A DNA stretch of 5,047 nucleotides from CAYGWP01 sp964353455 (GTDB lineage Bacteria; Planctomycetota; Phycisphaerae; FEN-1346): the NCBI GenBank assembly GCA_964353455.1, contig CAYGWP010000308.1:1-5047 (forward strand), read 5' to 3'. This document shows, one piece after another, positions 1 to 4,413 of the stretch. The notes beneath the pieces were generated by a model. It ran no database searches and was not told the origin of the DNA. It saw nothing but the letters and a program-made list of their open reading frames with translations. The translations under genes and the position numbers were made by a program. Position 1 is the stretch's first letter. Each line of letters opens with the position of its first letter.

Positions 1-3
1 CTA

Positions 4-114
4 AGAAACTGTTTCAAAACTGTGGCACGCCCGCCCTCGGGCGTGCAAAATGACCGCAATCAAGCACAGCCGAGGGCGGCTGTGCTACAGGAACCGGGTT
101 TTGAAACAGTTTCT
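4..114. repeat. Nested palindromic element: 17-bp inverted repeats enclosing two opposed hairpins
   Basis: The outer arms at 4-20 and 98-114 are perfect 17-bp inverted repeats (left arm AGAAACTGTTTCAAAAC). Inside are two perfect hairpins. Hairpin 1 (25-46) has 9 bp around the loop CCCT. Hairpin 2 (63-86) has 10 bp around AGGG. Hairpin 2 read on the minus strand has the same layout as hairpin 1: CTGTRGCAC, two variable bases, CCG, CCCT, CGG, two variable bases, GTGC. The variable bases differ in a compensatory way at two stem pairs, so pairing is kept. The right half has 8 extra bases (GGAACCGG, 90-97). No coding frame is credible here. The organisation resembles a REP doublet or a small non-autonomous element; a target-site duplication cannot be judged at the window edge. 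Confidence 0.75.
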
Positions 115-118
115 AAAC

Positions 119-145
119 GCGTACGGGTCGGGAGACCCGCCGCGC
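119..145. repeat. Degenerate copy of the GGGTC/GACCC hairpin repeat, downstream of the GH62 gene
   Basis: The core CGGGTC (124-129), loop GGGA (130-133), GACCCG (134-139) forms a 6-bp stem. Outer pairs GCG (119-121) and CGC (143-145) close it across a small internal loop. The right arm GACCCGCCGCGC is identical to that of the copies at 1231 and 1294, while the left arm has decayed. The loop reads GGGA here and TCCC in the other copies, so this copy is inverted relative to them. It begins 7 bases beyond the GH62 stop codon and could fold in the 3' end of that transcript. It lacks a proper U-tract, so calling it a terminator would be speculative. Confidence 0.65.
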
Positions 146-152
146 TAAAGTG

Positions 153-1196
153 CTACTTGACCAGTGTCATTAGCCCCAGCCGCCAGGGGATGTCGCCGTA
201 CTTCTTCCCCGCGCGGTCCTTGTCGGAGACGCCCTGGATGAGGAACCGGAGGTCGGCGGGATCGACGGTCATGGTTTCGTCGCAGCCTGTGCGGATGAGT
301 TCGCCGTGGCTGATGCTGTCGGTCCAGGGTGGATCCGGCTGGCGGACGTTTGTGGCGCCGGCGAAAGGCTGCTGGTAGGCGTCGGCCAGGGGCTGCCACT
401 TGCCGTCGAGCCGGTCGGCAAGATAGGCCTTGTAATAGCGGCGGCCGCCGGGGCCCTGGGCCTCGACGACCGTGAGGTACCGCTCCTCGCCCTGGAGGCG
501 ATATGTGTGACTGGCCTCAAAGATGTCGCCCTGGAGTGCGAGTTCCACGTGGTCGAAACCGAGCGGGAACTTATCAATGGGCGTCCACATGCGCCACATC
601 CGCCCGTCAAGCGAGGTGAAGAAAAGGTAAGCGCGCTTGTCGTCGCAGATGACCCAGAAGTCCAGCCACTTGGAGACGCCCGCCGGGTCCTTCTCGGGGA
701 AGAAAAGTTTGCCCGGCGCCCACGAGTTCGGGTCGGCGATATTGTCGGTCGTGGCGTACGACGGCTGCATGAGGCGGTTGTTCCCCATGCCCCACTGGTA
801 CACCAGGTACCACTTCTTGTGCGGCCGGAAGTAAAAGACCTGCGGGGCGCAGAAGTAGCGGTCGTGCCACTTGAAGACGTGCCGCGGGGCGCGCTCGGCG
901 TTCTCCCACTTATCGAACGACATGTATTCCGTGTGGACGGGCGGCAAGGCGCTCCGGACCGTCACGAAGACGTGCCAGCGGCCCTCGAAGAAGACCACCG
1001 TCGGGTCCTTGACGGAGGTGACCCGGTCGTCCGGCCTGTCGGGCGGAGAAATGAGCGGCGGCGACAGGGTCCACGAGAACGGGGCCTTGAGGTCAACCTG
1101 GGCGGCCGCCGCGGCCAGGAGCAGCACGCCCGCGGAGACGCACGCAAGAAATGCGGCCCAACTTGCTCCGACGGCAACGGCGCGCGCCAGTGCCAT
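153..1196 (-). CDS. Secreted GH62 alpha-L-arabinofuranosidase
   Basis: The 347-aa product matches the GH62 family from end to end. GH62 enzymes are inverting five-bladed beta-propeller arabinofuranosidases that remove arabinose side chains from arabinoxylan or arabinan. Recognisable blocks are FSW..SPPLISP (40-51), SVKDPTVV (61-68), APQVFYF (117-123), KKWYLVYQ (127-134), WLDFWVICDD (177-186), FEASH.Y (226-232), PFAGATNV (277-284), ISHGELIR (295-302) and PWRLGL (337-342). From family knowledge, Asp64 is the likely general base, Glu299 the general acid and Asp179 the pKa-modulating Asp; all are present. Residues 1-32 form a long hydrophobic signal peptide ending in an alanine run. No carbohydrate-binding module is attached. 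The frame stays open to 1364, but the start at 1196 is chosen because AAGGAG lies 7 nt upstream and the extra 56 residues only translate the hairpin repeats. It diverges from the gene at 1504. Confidence 0.93.
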   Translation of the reverse strand: MALARAVAVGASWAAFLACVSAGVLLLAAAAAQVDLKAPFSWTLSPPLISPPDRPDDRVTSVKDPTVVFFEGRWHVFVTVRSALPPVHTEYMSFDKWENAERAPRHVFKWHDRYFCAPQVFYFRPHKKWYLVYQWGMGNNRLMQPSYATTDNIADPNSWAPGKLFFPEKDPAGVSKWLDFWVICDDKRAYLFFTSLDGRMWRMWTPIDKFPLGFDHVELALQGDIFEASHTYRLQGEERYLTVVEAQGPGGRRYYKAYLADRLDGKWQPLADAYQQPFAGATNVRQPDPPWTDSISHGELIRTGCDETMTVDPADLRFLIQGVSDKDRAGKKYGDIPWRLGLMTLVK

Positions 1197-1203
1197 GAGC
1201 GGT

Positions 1204-1209
1204 CTCCTT
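1204..1209 (-). promoter_or_regulatory. Ribosome binding site of the GH62 gene
   Basis: AAGGAG on the minus strand is separated by 7 nt from the ATG at 1196-1194. It decides the start: the longer frame from 1364 has no comparable site and would run through repeat DNA. Confidence 0.85.
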
Positions 1210-1230
1210 CCTGATGTTACTGCACCACTG

Positions 1231-1258
1231 TGCGCGGCGGGTCTCCCGACCCGCCGCA
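1231..1258. repeat. GGGTC-TCCC-GACCC hairpin repeat, copy A
   Basis: A perfect 10-bp stem (1234-1243 with 1248-1257) closes the tetraloop TCCC. Its first 27 bases (1231-1257) are identical to the copy at 1294-1320. It lies about 22 bases upstream of the GH62 ribosome binding site, so it would be folded into the 5' leader of that mRNA if transcription starts farther upstream. It resembles the REP-type palindromes dispersed between genes in many bacteria. Confidence 0.75.
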
Positions 1259-1293
1259 CCCATCGCGACTTCGGTGGCGCCAAGGCCGGCGAT

Positions 1294-1323
1294 TGCGCGG
1301 CGGGTCTCCCGACCCGCCGCGCA
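1294..1323. repeat. GGGTC-TCCC-GACCC hairpin repeat, copy B
   Basis: Perfect 13-bp arms TGCGCGGCGGGTC (1294-1306) and GACCCGCCGCGCA (1311-1323) flank the loop TCCC. This is the most complete of the three copies. It has the same orientation as copy A, 63 bases away start to start. An 8-bp word GTGGCGCC follows each copy (1274-1281 and 1333-1340), so the repeated unit may be longer than the hairpin alone. Confidence 0.8.
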
Positions 1324-1395
1324 AAGCCGCAAGTGGCGCCGTAGTATTGTGCGGACGGGCGCATTCTCCCGCGCGAGCGCTGGGAACCGCCAGTG

Positions 1396-1437
1396 TTTTC
1401 CGCCGCGGCAAAACGGCCGGAACTTTTCCGCCGCGGC
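1396..1437. repeat. 14-bp direct repeat upstream of the SNase-like gene
   Basis: TTTTCCGCCGCGGC occurs at 1396-1409 and again at 1424-1437, with a 28-base period. The second copy continues into a perfect 12-bp palindrome CCGCCGCGGCGG (1428-1439). It ends just before the -10-like TCTAAT (1442-1447). A regulator binding site is possible but not shown. Two helical turns would be about 21 bases and three about 31, so the spacing does not obviously put both copies on the same helix face. Confidence 0.45.
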
Positions 1438-1503
1438 GGTGTCTAATTGAGTGGTGGAGGTTCCGCGGGTCCTTTCTGCACATCAGCCGGCGGGGGAAGT
1501 TCC

Positions 1504-2793
1504 GTGAGGAATGCAACTCGCTACGGTCGCGCCGCAACAGGTTGTGCGGCGGGCATACTGCTGGCCCTTGCGGCGGCCGCAGCAGGCGGCGAGGCCACGG
1601 CCTCGCCGGCGGACATTCCGCCGCCCGCGCCGCCGGCGTTCTACTCGGCCGACATCAACCGCGTACGCAACGTAGAGGGCGATGGCTTCGACTTCCAGCG
1701 AGACGACGGCAAGACCGTCCGCATACGGCTCCTCGACGCCGATTGCCAATCTCTCGGCGAGCGCAGCCGGACCACGGCCACGGAGACCGCCTCAGACCTC
1801 CTCGCGACGCAGCGCGTCTGGATCTTCCCGGCGGGCCAGGCCAAGACGGGCGAAGTGTACGCGTGCGTCTGGACGTCGCGCGGCTGGCTCGCCGACGTCC
1901 TGGTGAGCAGCGACTGTGCCGCGCGCCCGCCCTTAGCCTGGCGGGCCGCGCTCGGCCTGGCGCCTGCGGATCCGCCTGCCGCGCCCGGCAAGGGTCCGCC
2001 GCCGCCCGCGCCGGCGTTCGCCTCCGCAACGTGCGCGCCGGTTGACGGCGACGCCTTCGAGGTCGATCGTGCGGGCCAGAAGGTCCGCGTCCGCCTCTTC
2101 GACGCGACCTGCCAGGATATGGACCAGGTGAAACGCGACGATGCGAAGGCCGAGGCCGCGCGGATCGCCGCCACAGGCCCCGTCTGGGTCTTCCCGTGCT
2201 CGCCGCGGTGGGCAAAGCCGGCCGACGAGCCGCGAGTCCGCATCTGGACCAGGCAGGGGTGGCTCTCGGATGCGCTCCTGAAGGCCGGACTGGCGAAGCG
2301 ATATTCCGACCCCGACCGCGGGACGGTGCAGGTGGCAACGGCGCCGCCGCCCGCGCCCGCCAAGCATCCGGAGCCGGCGCCCGCGCCGCCGAAGCCGCCG
2401 TCGCCTCCGCCGCCGCCGAAGCCCGCGACGCCTACGAAGGCGCACGGCGCGCCTTCCGGGTCGCCCGGCACGTGGCGCGAGGTCACCGTGCCCAAGGGCA
2501 CCGCCGATACCCTGAGTTGCGAGAGCGGCACGTTCAAGATTCCGAACGAGATCTGGCGGATCACGTGGGACCTGAAGCCTACTCGCGTCGGCGGCCACGT
2601 CCTCATCAACGTGTACCGTATAGATGAGGCGTGGCAGACGAAGATGTCGTCCACGCACGTAGCGGGGTTTTCGGGGCTGTCGGGCGTGCAGGTCGTCCGC
2701 TCGAAGCCGGGGGACTACTGGGTCCGCATCACCGCATCGACGACTCCTGGCTTCAAGATCGAGTCGCTGGAGCCTCCGCCGCCGGGGCAATGA
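1504..2793 (+). CDS. Secreted protein with two degenerate SNase-like modules and a C-terminal beta-rich domain
   Basis: The product is 429 aa from the GTG at 1504. A GGGGGAAG stretch precedes this GTG, and the first residues then read as a signal peptide (RNATRYGR, then a hydrophobic Leu/Ala run to about residue 27). The in-frame TTG at 1447 has no such site. Module 1 (about 47-152) and module 2 (about 172-268) resemble staphylococcal nuclease: VEGDGF/VDGDAF, then RIRLLDADCQ/RVRLFDATCQ, VWIFP/VWVFP, WTSRGWLADVL/WTRQGWLSDALLKAGLAK. By alignment by eye, module 1 keeps the equivalents of Asp21, Arg35 and Asp40 but has Ser83 in place of catalytic Glu43. Module 2 has Thr202 for Asp40 and Asp205 for Glu43. 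Nuclease activity is therefore doubtful. A Pro/Ala/Lys linker (about 278-322) leads to a beta-rich domain (324-429; WRITWDL, GGHVLINVY, KPGDYWVRI) that I cannot name. The gene converges on the one ending at 2844. Confidence 0.8.
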   Translation: MRNATRYGRAATGCAAGILLALAAAAAGGEATASPADIPPPAPPAFYSADINRVRNVEGDGFDFQRDDGKTVRIRLLDADCQSLGERSRTTATETASDLLATQRVWIFPAGQAKTGEVYACVWTSRGWLADVLVSSDCAARPPLAWRAALGLAPADPPAAPGKGPPPPAPAFASATCAPVDGDAFEVDRAGQKVRVRLFDATCQDMDQVKRDDAKAEAARIAATGPVWVFPCSPRWAKPADEPRVRIWTRQGWLSDALLKAGLAKRYSDPDRGTVQVATAPPPAPAKHPEPAPAPPKPPSPPPPPKPATPTKAHGAPSGSPGTWREVTVPKGTADTLSCESGTFKIPNEIWRITWDLKPTRVGGHVLINVYRIDEAWQTKMSSTHVAGFSGLSGVQVVRSKPGDYWVRITASTTPGFKIESLEPPPPGQ

Positions 2794-2843
2794 ATGCCGC
2801 CCTGGACCTCCTTGCTCCTGAATTGACGGGTGGCAGGGCCGCG

Positions 2844-3029
2844 CTAACCCATCACCACTTCAACCTTGTGCCGCAGGCCCTTCGCGGCCGGAATCGGCAG
2901 GAGCGGATCGGTGACGACGAACTCCCGGCCGTCGTCCGAGAACCGGCCGAGCGCGCCGAAGCGCGACGGCTGGGCGGCGGCCTTCGGCCTGGCGGACGCC
3001 GGCGATTTCTTCGAGCGTTTCGCGGGCAC
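2844..3029 (-). CDS. 61-codon frame resembling joined N- and C-terminal ends of a GH94 phosphorylase
   Basis: It starts at GTG with GGAGG (3040-3044) 10 nt upstream, 33 nt after the stop of the preceding gene, so it is probably co-transcribed. Residues 1-22 are Lys/Ala/Pro-rich and look disordered. Residues 24-42 (FGALGRFSDDGREFVVTDP) resemble the conserved beginning of GH94/GT36 enzymes such as cellobiose phosphorylase, which typically read like a G-F-D-D-.-REYVI-P stretch. Residues 43-61 (LLPIPAAKGLRHKVEVVMG) resemble the extreme C-terminus of the same family, which often ends in a GN.IP...H.VEV.G pattern. A complete GH94 enzyme is about 800 aa. The simplest reading is an in-frame internal deletion that removed the catalytic core, seam near 2892-2909. 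The resemblance is from memory, not a search. It could instead be an unrelated small protein. The frame would have no phosphorylase activity. Confidence 0.5.
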   Translation of the reverse strand: MPAKRSKKSPASARPKAAAQPSRFGALGRFSDDGREFVVTDPLLPIPAAKGLRHKVEVVMG

Positions 3030-3062
3030 GGCGGCGCAGCCTCCGTCCGTCGGGCGCCGAGG

Positions 3063-3791
3063 TTACGGTTTCGGTTTCCCGGGCTCGGCGGGCGCGGGCT
3101 GCGCCGGCGGCGCAGGCTCGGCCGGGGGCACGATGATCGGCCCCATCGTCTTCGGGCGAAGCCAGCGGACCCCGTCCACCTGGTAGTAGTCATCATGGCG
3201 GGAGAGGCGGACGATATAGAGCATCGGCCCCTGGCGCTGCACCAGGATCGGCGCATCGGCATCGCGATTCAGGACCTGCCACGTGAGGCCCGCGTTTGCC
3301 AGCACGGCCTGACGCACGGTCAGCGAAAGCGGCGTCAGCAATCTGACGAGCCACTCTTCCAGGCCTTTCTGGGCGATGGCGACGGGACTCCACGCGAACT
3401 GCTTTGCGATGAGGCCGCTTGGCGGCGTGGCGACCGGCGCCGTGCGGGAGGCCCCCGCCACCTCGAAGAACAGGTGCTCGCTGATCGGCTCGGCGTCCTG
3501 GAGTTCCTTCAGGATCATCTCCGCGCGGGCGCGCACGATGTCCTTGCGCGGACCGAAGACCTGTTCCCACATCACGGCGGCCATGACGGTGATCTGCTCC
3601 GGGCGGAGCGACTCGCCTTCCGCAATCATCTTCGCGTGGAACCGCCTTGCGTAATCCTGGTAGAGGCGATCAAACTCCTTCTTGACTGCCGCATCGTCGG
3701 GCGCCGCCGCCTGGACGGGCGCGGCCCAGGACCAGATGAAGGCCGCCGTGACGGCAGCGGCAAGCACAAGCAGGCGGCAGTCGGGTTTCAT
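3063..3791 (-). CDS. Secreted protein of unknown function with proline-rich tail
   Basis: The 242-aa product begins at the ATG ending at 3791. AAGGAG (3798-3803) lies 6 nt before it, whereas it touches the other in-frame ATG at 3797, which is therefore unlikely. Residues 1-28 are a signal peptide (MKPDCRLLVL, hydrophobic stretch, probable cleavage after PVQA). The mature protein is mostly helical in character to about residue 170, with many charged residues (VKKEFDRLYQDYARRF, MILKELQDAEPISEHL). A short segment rich in beta-formers follows (PILVQRQGPMLYIVRLS, YYQVDGVRWLRP). The tail (222-242) is almost entirely Pro, Ala, Glu and Lys. No family or catalytic motif is recognised. Export to the periplasm or cell surface is the only supported statement. 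It is probably transcribed together with the small frame at 2844-3029. Confidence 0.75.
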   Translation of the reverse strand: MKPDCRLLVLAAAVTAAFIWSWAAPVQAAAPDDAAVKKEFDRLYQDYARRFHAKMIAEGESLRPEQITVMAAVMWEQVFGPRKDIVRARAEMILKELQDAEPISEHLFFEVAGASRTAPVATPPSGLIAKQFAWSPVAIAQKGLEEWLVRLLTPLSLTVRQAVLANAGLTWQVLNRDADAPILVQRQGPMLYIVRLSRHDDYYQVDGVRWLRPKTMGPIIVPPAEPAPPAQPAPAEPGKPKP

Positions 3792-3797
3792 CGGCAT

Positions 3798-3803
3798 CTC
3801 CTT
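3798..3803 (-). promoter_or_regulatory. Ribosome binding site choosing the second ATG of the 3063-3791 gene
   Basis: AAGGAG abuts the ATG at 3797-3795 with no spacer but sits 6 nt before the ATG at 3791-3789. The normal spacing favours the second start, which also gives a signal peptide beginning MKPDCR. Confidence 0.75.
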
Positions 3804-3830
3804 TGGGCGGCTGATTCCGTTCCGCAGGGA

Positions 3831-3858
3831 ATCCTAACGCGCGTGGGTGCGGTTTCAA
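3831..3858 (-). promoter_or_regulatory. Possible promoter of the 3063-3791 gene
   Basis: TTGAAA (3858-3853; 5 of 6 match to the -35 consensus) is followed after 16 bases by TAGGAT (3836-3831; 4 of 6 match to the -10). It sits in the short gap after the cold-shock terminator and would give a leader of about 30 nt. Its position supports it more than its score does. Confidence 0.4.
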
Positions 3859-3895
3859 GGCTTTTGGCGGCGCGCGGGCAATGTTTGACAGTGCG

Positions 3896-3928
3896 AAAAA
3901 AAACCCCCGATCCGTTCGGACCGGGGGT
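3896..3928 (-). terminator. Intrinsic terminator of the cold-shock gene
   Basis: On the minus strand ACCCCCGGTCC pairs with GGATCGGGGGT (3928-3918 with 3913-3903, one mismatch) around a GAAC tetraloop. The downstream arm is followed by an uninterrupted T-run (the complement of the A-run at 3896-3903, whose last base is also the closing stem base). It begins 17 bases after the stop codon of the cold-shock gene. There is no matching U-run for the plus strand, so it is unidirectional. Confidence 0.92.
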
Positions 3929-3944
3929 CGTTGTTTCGGCTCTG

Positions 3945-4151
3945 CTAGGCGGTCAGGCGCTTGACGTTCTCCGCCTTGGGCCCCTTGGGCCCCTTGGTCA
4001 CGTCGAACTCGACCTCTTCGCCCTCGGCCAGCGTCTTGAATCCCTCACCCTGGATGCTGGTGTGATGGACGAAGACGTCCGGGCCGCCCTCCTGCTCAAT
4101 GAATCCGAAACCCTTCTGGTCATTGAACCACTTCACTTTTCCTCGAGCCAC
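3945..4151 (-). CDS. cspA: CspA-family cold-shock protein
   Basis: This is a 68-aa single cold-shock domain of full normal length, an OB-fold that binds single-stranded RNA and DNA and acts as an RNA chaperone in the cytoplasm. MARGKVKWFND opens the domain. RNP1 is KGFGFI (13-18) and RNP2 is VFVHH (26-30). The C-terminal part has the usual acidic LAEGEEVEFDV and the family end KGPKAENVKRL. The start codon is GTG, with AAGGAG (4159-4164) 7 nt upstream. The gene is a single-gene transcription unit, with a promoter at 4313-4342, a leader of about 155 nt and a terminator at 3896-3928. The symbol names the family; which paralogue it is, and whether it is cold-induced or constitutive, cannot be told from the protein. 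Confidence 0.97.
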   Translation of the reverse strand: MARGKVKWFNDQKGFGFIEQEGGPDVFVHHTSIQGEGFKTLAEGEEVEFDVTKGPKGPKAENVKRLTA

Positions 4152-4306
4152 GGTACTGCTCCTTCACTTTCCCCGGCGTGCGTTCCGACGGTTCGGGGCC
4201 GGGAAGCCGAACTGAACCGCCGGTTCGGACGGCCACCCGGCCGTCCGGGCGCCCCCGCCGCAACCGGCCGCCAATGGCGAACCGCGCTGCGCCAGGGACT
4301 TCTTGG
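4152..4306 (-). promoter_or_regulatory. Long structured 5' leader of the cold-shock mRNA
   Basis: If transcription starts about 7 bases after the -10 box, the leader is about 155 nt, close to the roughly 160 nt known for E. coli cspA. It holds a strong hairpin at 4226-4247 (9 bp, tetraloop ACCC in plus-strand terms). It also holds three evenly spaced 6-mers: GTTCGG at 4191 and 4223 and CCGAAC at 4207, each 16 bases apart. The middle one can pair with either neighbour, and the 4223-4228 copy overlaps the hairpin, so the folds exclude one another. AAGGAG lies at the 3' end. A temperature-responsive role is inference from the family and layout. Confidence 0.55.
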
Positions 4307-4312
4307 GGACAG

Positions 4313-4342
4313 ATCATACGGGGCCGCGGGGGGGCGTGTCAA
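4313..4342 (-). promoter_or_regulatory. Near-consensus sigma-70 promoter of the cold-shock gene
   Basis: A perfect -35 TTGACA (4342-4337) and a TATGAT -10 (4318-4313, 5 of 6) are separated by 18 bases. The spacer is almost entirely G and C, with a run of seven C. This is the best promoter match in the window and points to strong expression of the cold-shock gene. Confidence 0.8.
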
Positions 4343-4359
4343 TGACAAAAATGTCAATG
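4337..4359. repeat. Repeated TGTCAATG with inverted TGACA/TGTCA over the -35 box
   Basis: TGTCAATG occurs at 4337-4344 and 4352-4359, 15 bases apart. TGACA (4343-4347) and TGTCA (4352-4356) form an inverted repeat around AAAA. On the minus strand this gives two TTGACA words, the proximal of which is the -35 box. It may be an operator or simply a duplicated -35 element. Confidence 0.45.
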
Positions 4360-4379
4360 TTGCAACTCTTCCGTCATGG

Positions 4380-4398
4380 CCGGCGCGCCGCGCGCCGG
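4380..4398 (-). terminator. GC-rich hairpin after the Met-rich secreted protein gene, possible terminator
   Basis: CCGGCGCG (4380-4387) and CGCGCCGG (4391-4398) form a perfect 8-bp stem with a 3-base loop, starting 15 bases after the stop codon of the gene at 4414. No U-run follows directly on the minus strand, so termination would be weak or factor-assisted. It separates that gene from the cold-shock promoter. Confidence 0.4.
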
Positions 4399-4413
4399 GC
4401 GGGTGCCGTGTTA

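Larger units (their letters stand above)
1197..1503. other. Divergent intergenic region between the GH62 and SNase-like genes
   Basis: This 307-base gap holds the GH62 ribosome binding site, two hairpin repeats and a 14-bp direct repeat, each listed separately. For the GH62 gene I see no convincing -35/-10 pair on the minus strand. Its transcript must start beyond 1323 or within the repeats, because only about 21 bases separate the first hairpin from the ribosome binding site. On the plus strand, TCTAAT at 1442-1447 resembles a -10 element (5 of 6 bases) about 57 bases before the GTG at 1504, but no -35 box lies at the right distance. No RNA gene was seen. Confidence 0.55.

Noticed and set aside
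1..118. Insertion sequence end or viral-type terminal repeat
   Set aside because: There is no transposase or replication gene in the window and the unit is only 111 bases; a REP-like or MITE-like element is the more modest reading.
306..1214. A 302-codon open frame on the plus strand opposite the GH62 gene
   Set aside because: It is the antisense of a clearly identified enzyme, shows no recognisable motif and has no ribosome binding site of note.
1231..1320. Two identical 27-base repeats separated by a 36-base spacer, looking like a minimal CRISPR array
   Set aside because: Only two units are present, the repeat is a near-perfect palindrome through its whole length, a third copy lies alone and inverted at 119-145, and no cas gene is near. 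A dispersed hairpin repeat explains it better.
1447..1503. TTG at 1447 as start of the SNase-like gene
   Set aside because: It would place 19 non-hydrophobic residues in front of the signal peptide and lacks a ribosome binding site; GTG at 1504 has a purine-rich stretch upstream and gives a normal signal peptide.
1230..2045. A 271-codon plus-strand frame starting in the hairpin repeats
   Set aside because: It translates repeat DNA at its start and then the wrong frame of the SNase-like gene; the product is Arg-rich and without motifs.
1641..2654. Long minus-strand open frames opposite the SNase-like gene
   Set aside because: They have low-complexity Arg/Pro/Gly/Ala content and no motifs, while the plus-strand frame has a signal peptide and duplicated domains.
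2794..2843. Bidirectional terminator between the convergent genes
   Set aside because: GCCGCCCTG and CAGGGCCGC are only imperfectly complementary and no T-run follows on either strand.
4120..4317. A 65-codon minus-strand frame in the cold-shock leader as a leader peptide
   Set aside because: Its start codon (4317-4315) lies within the -10 box, upstream of the likely transcript start, and its end overlaps the cold-shock coding region in another frame.
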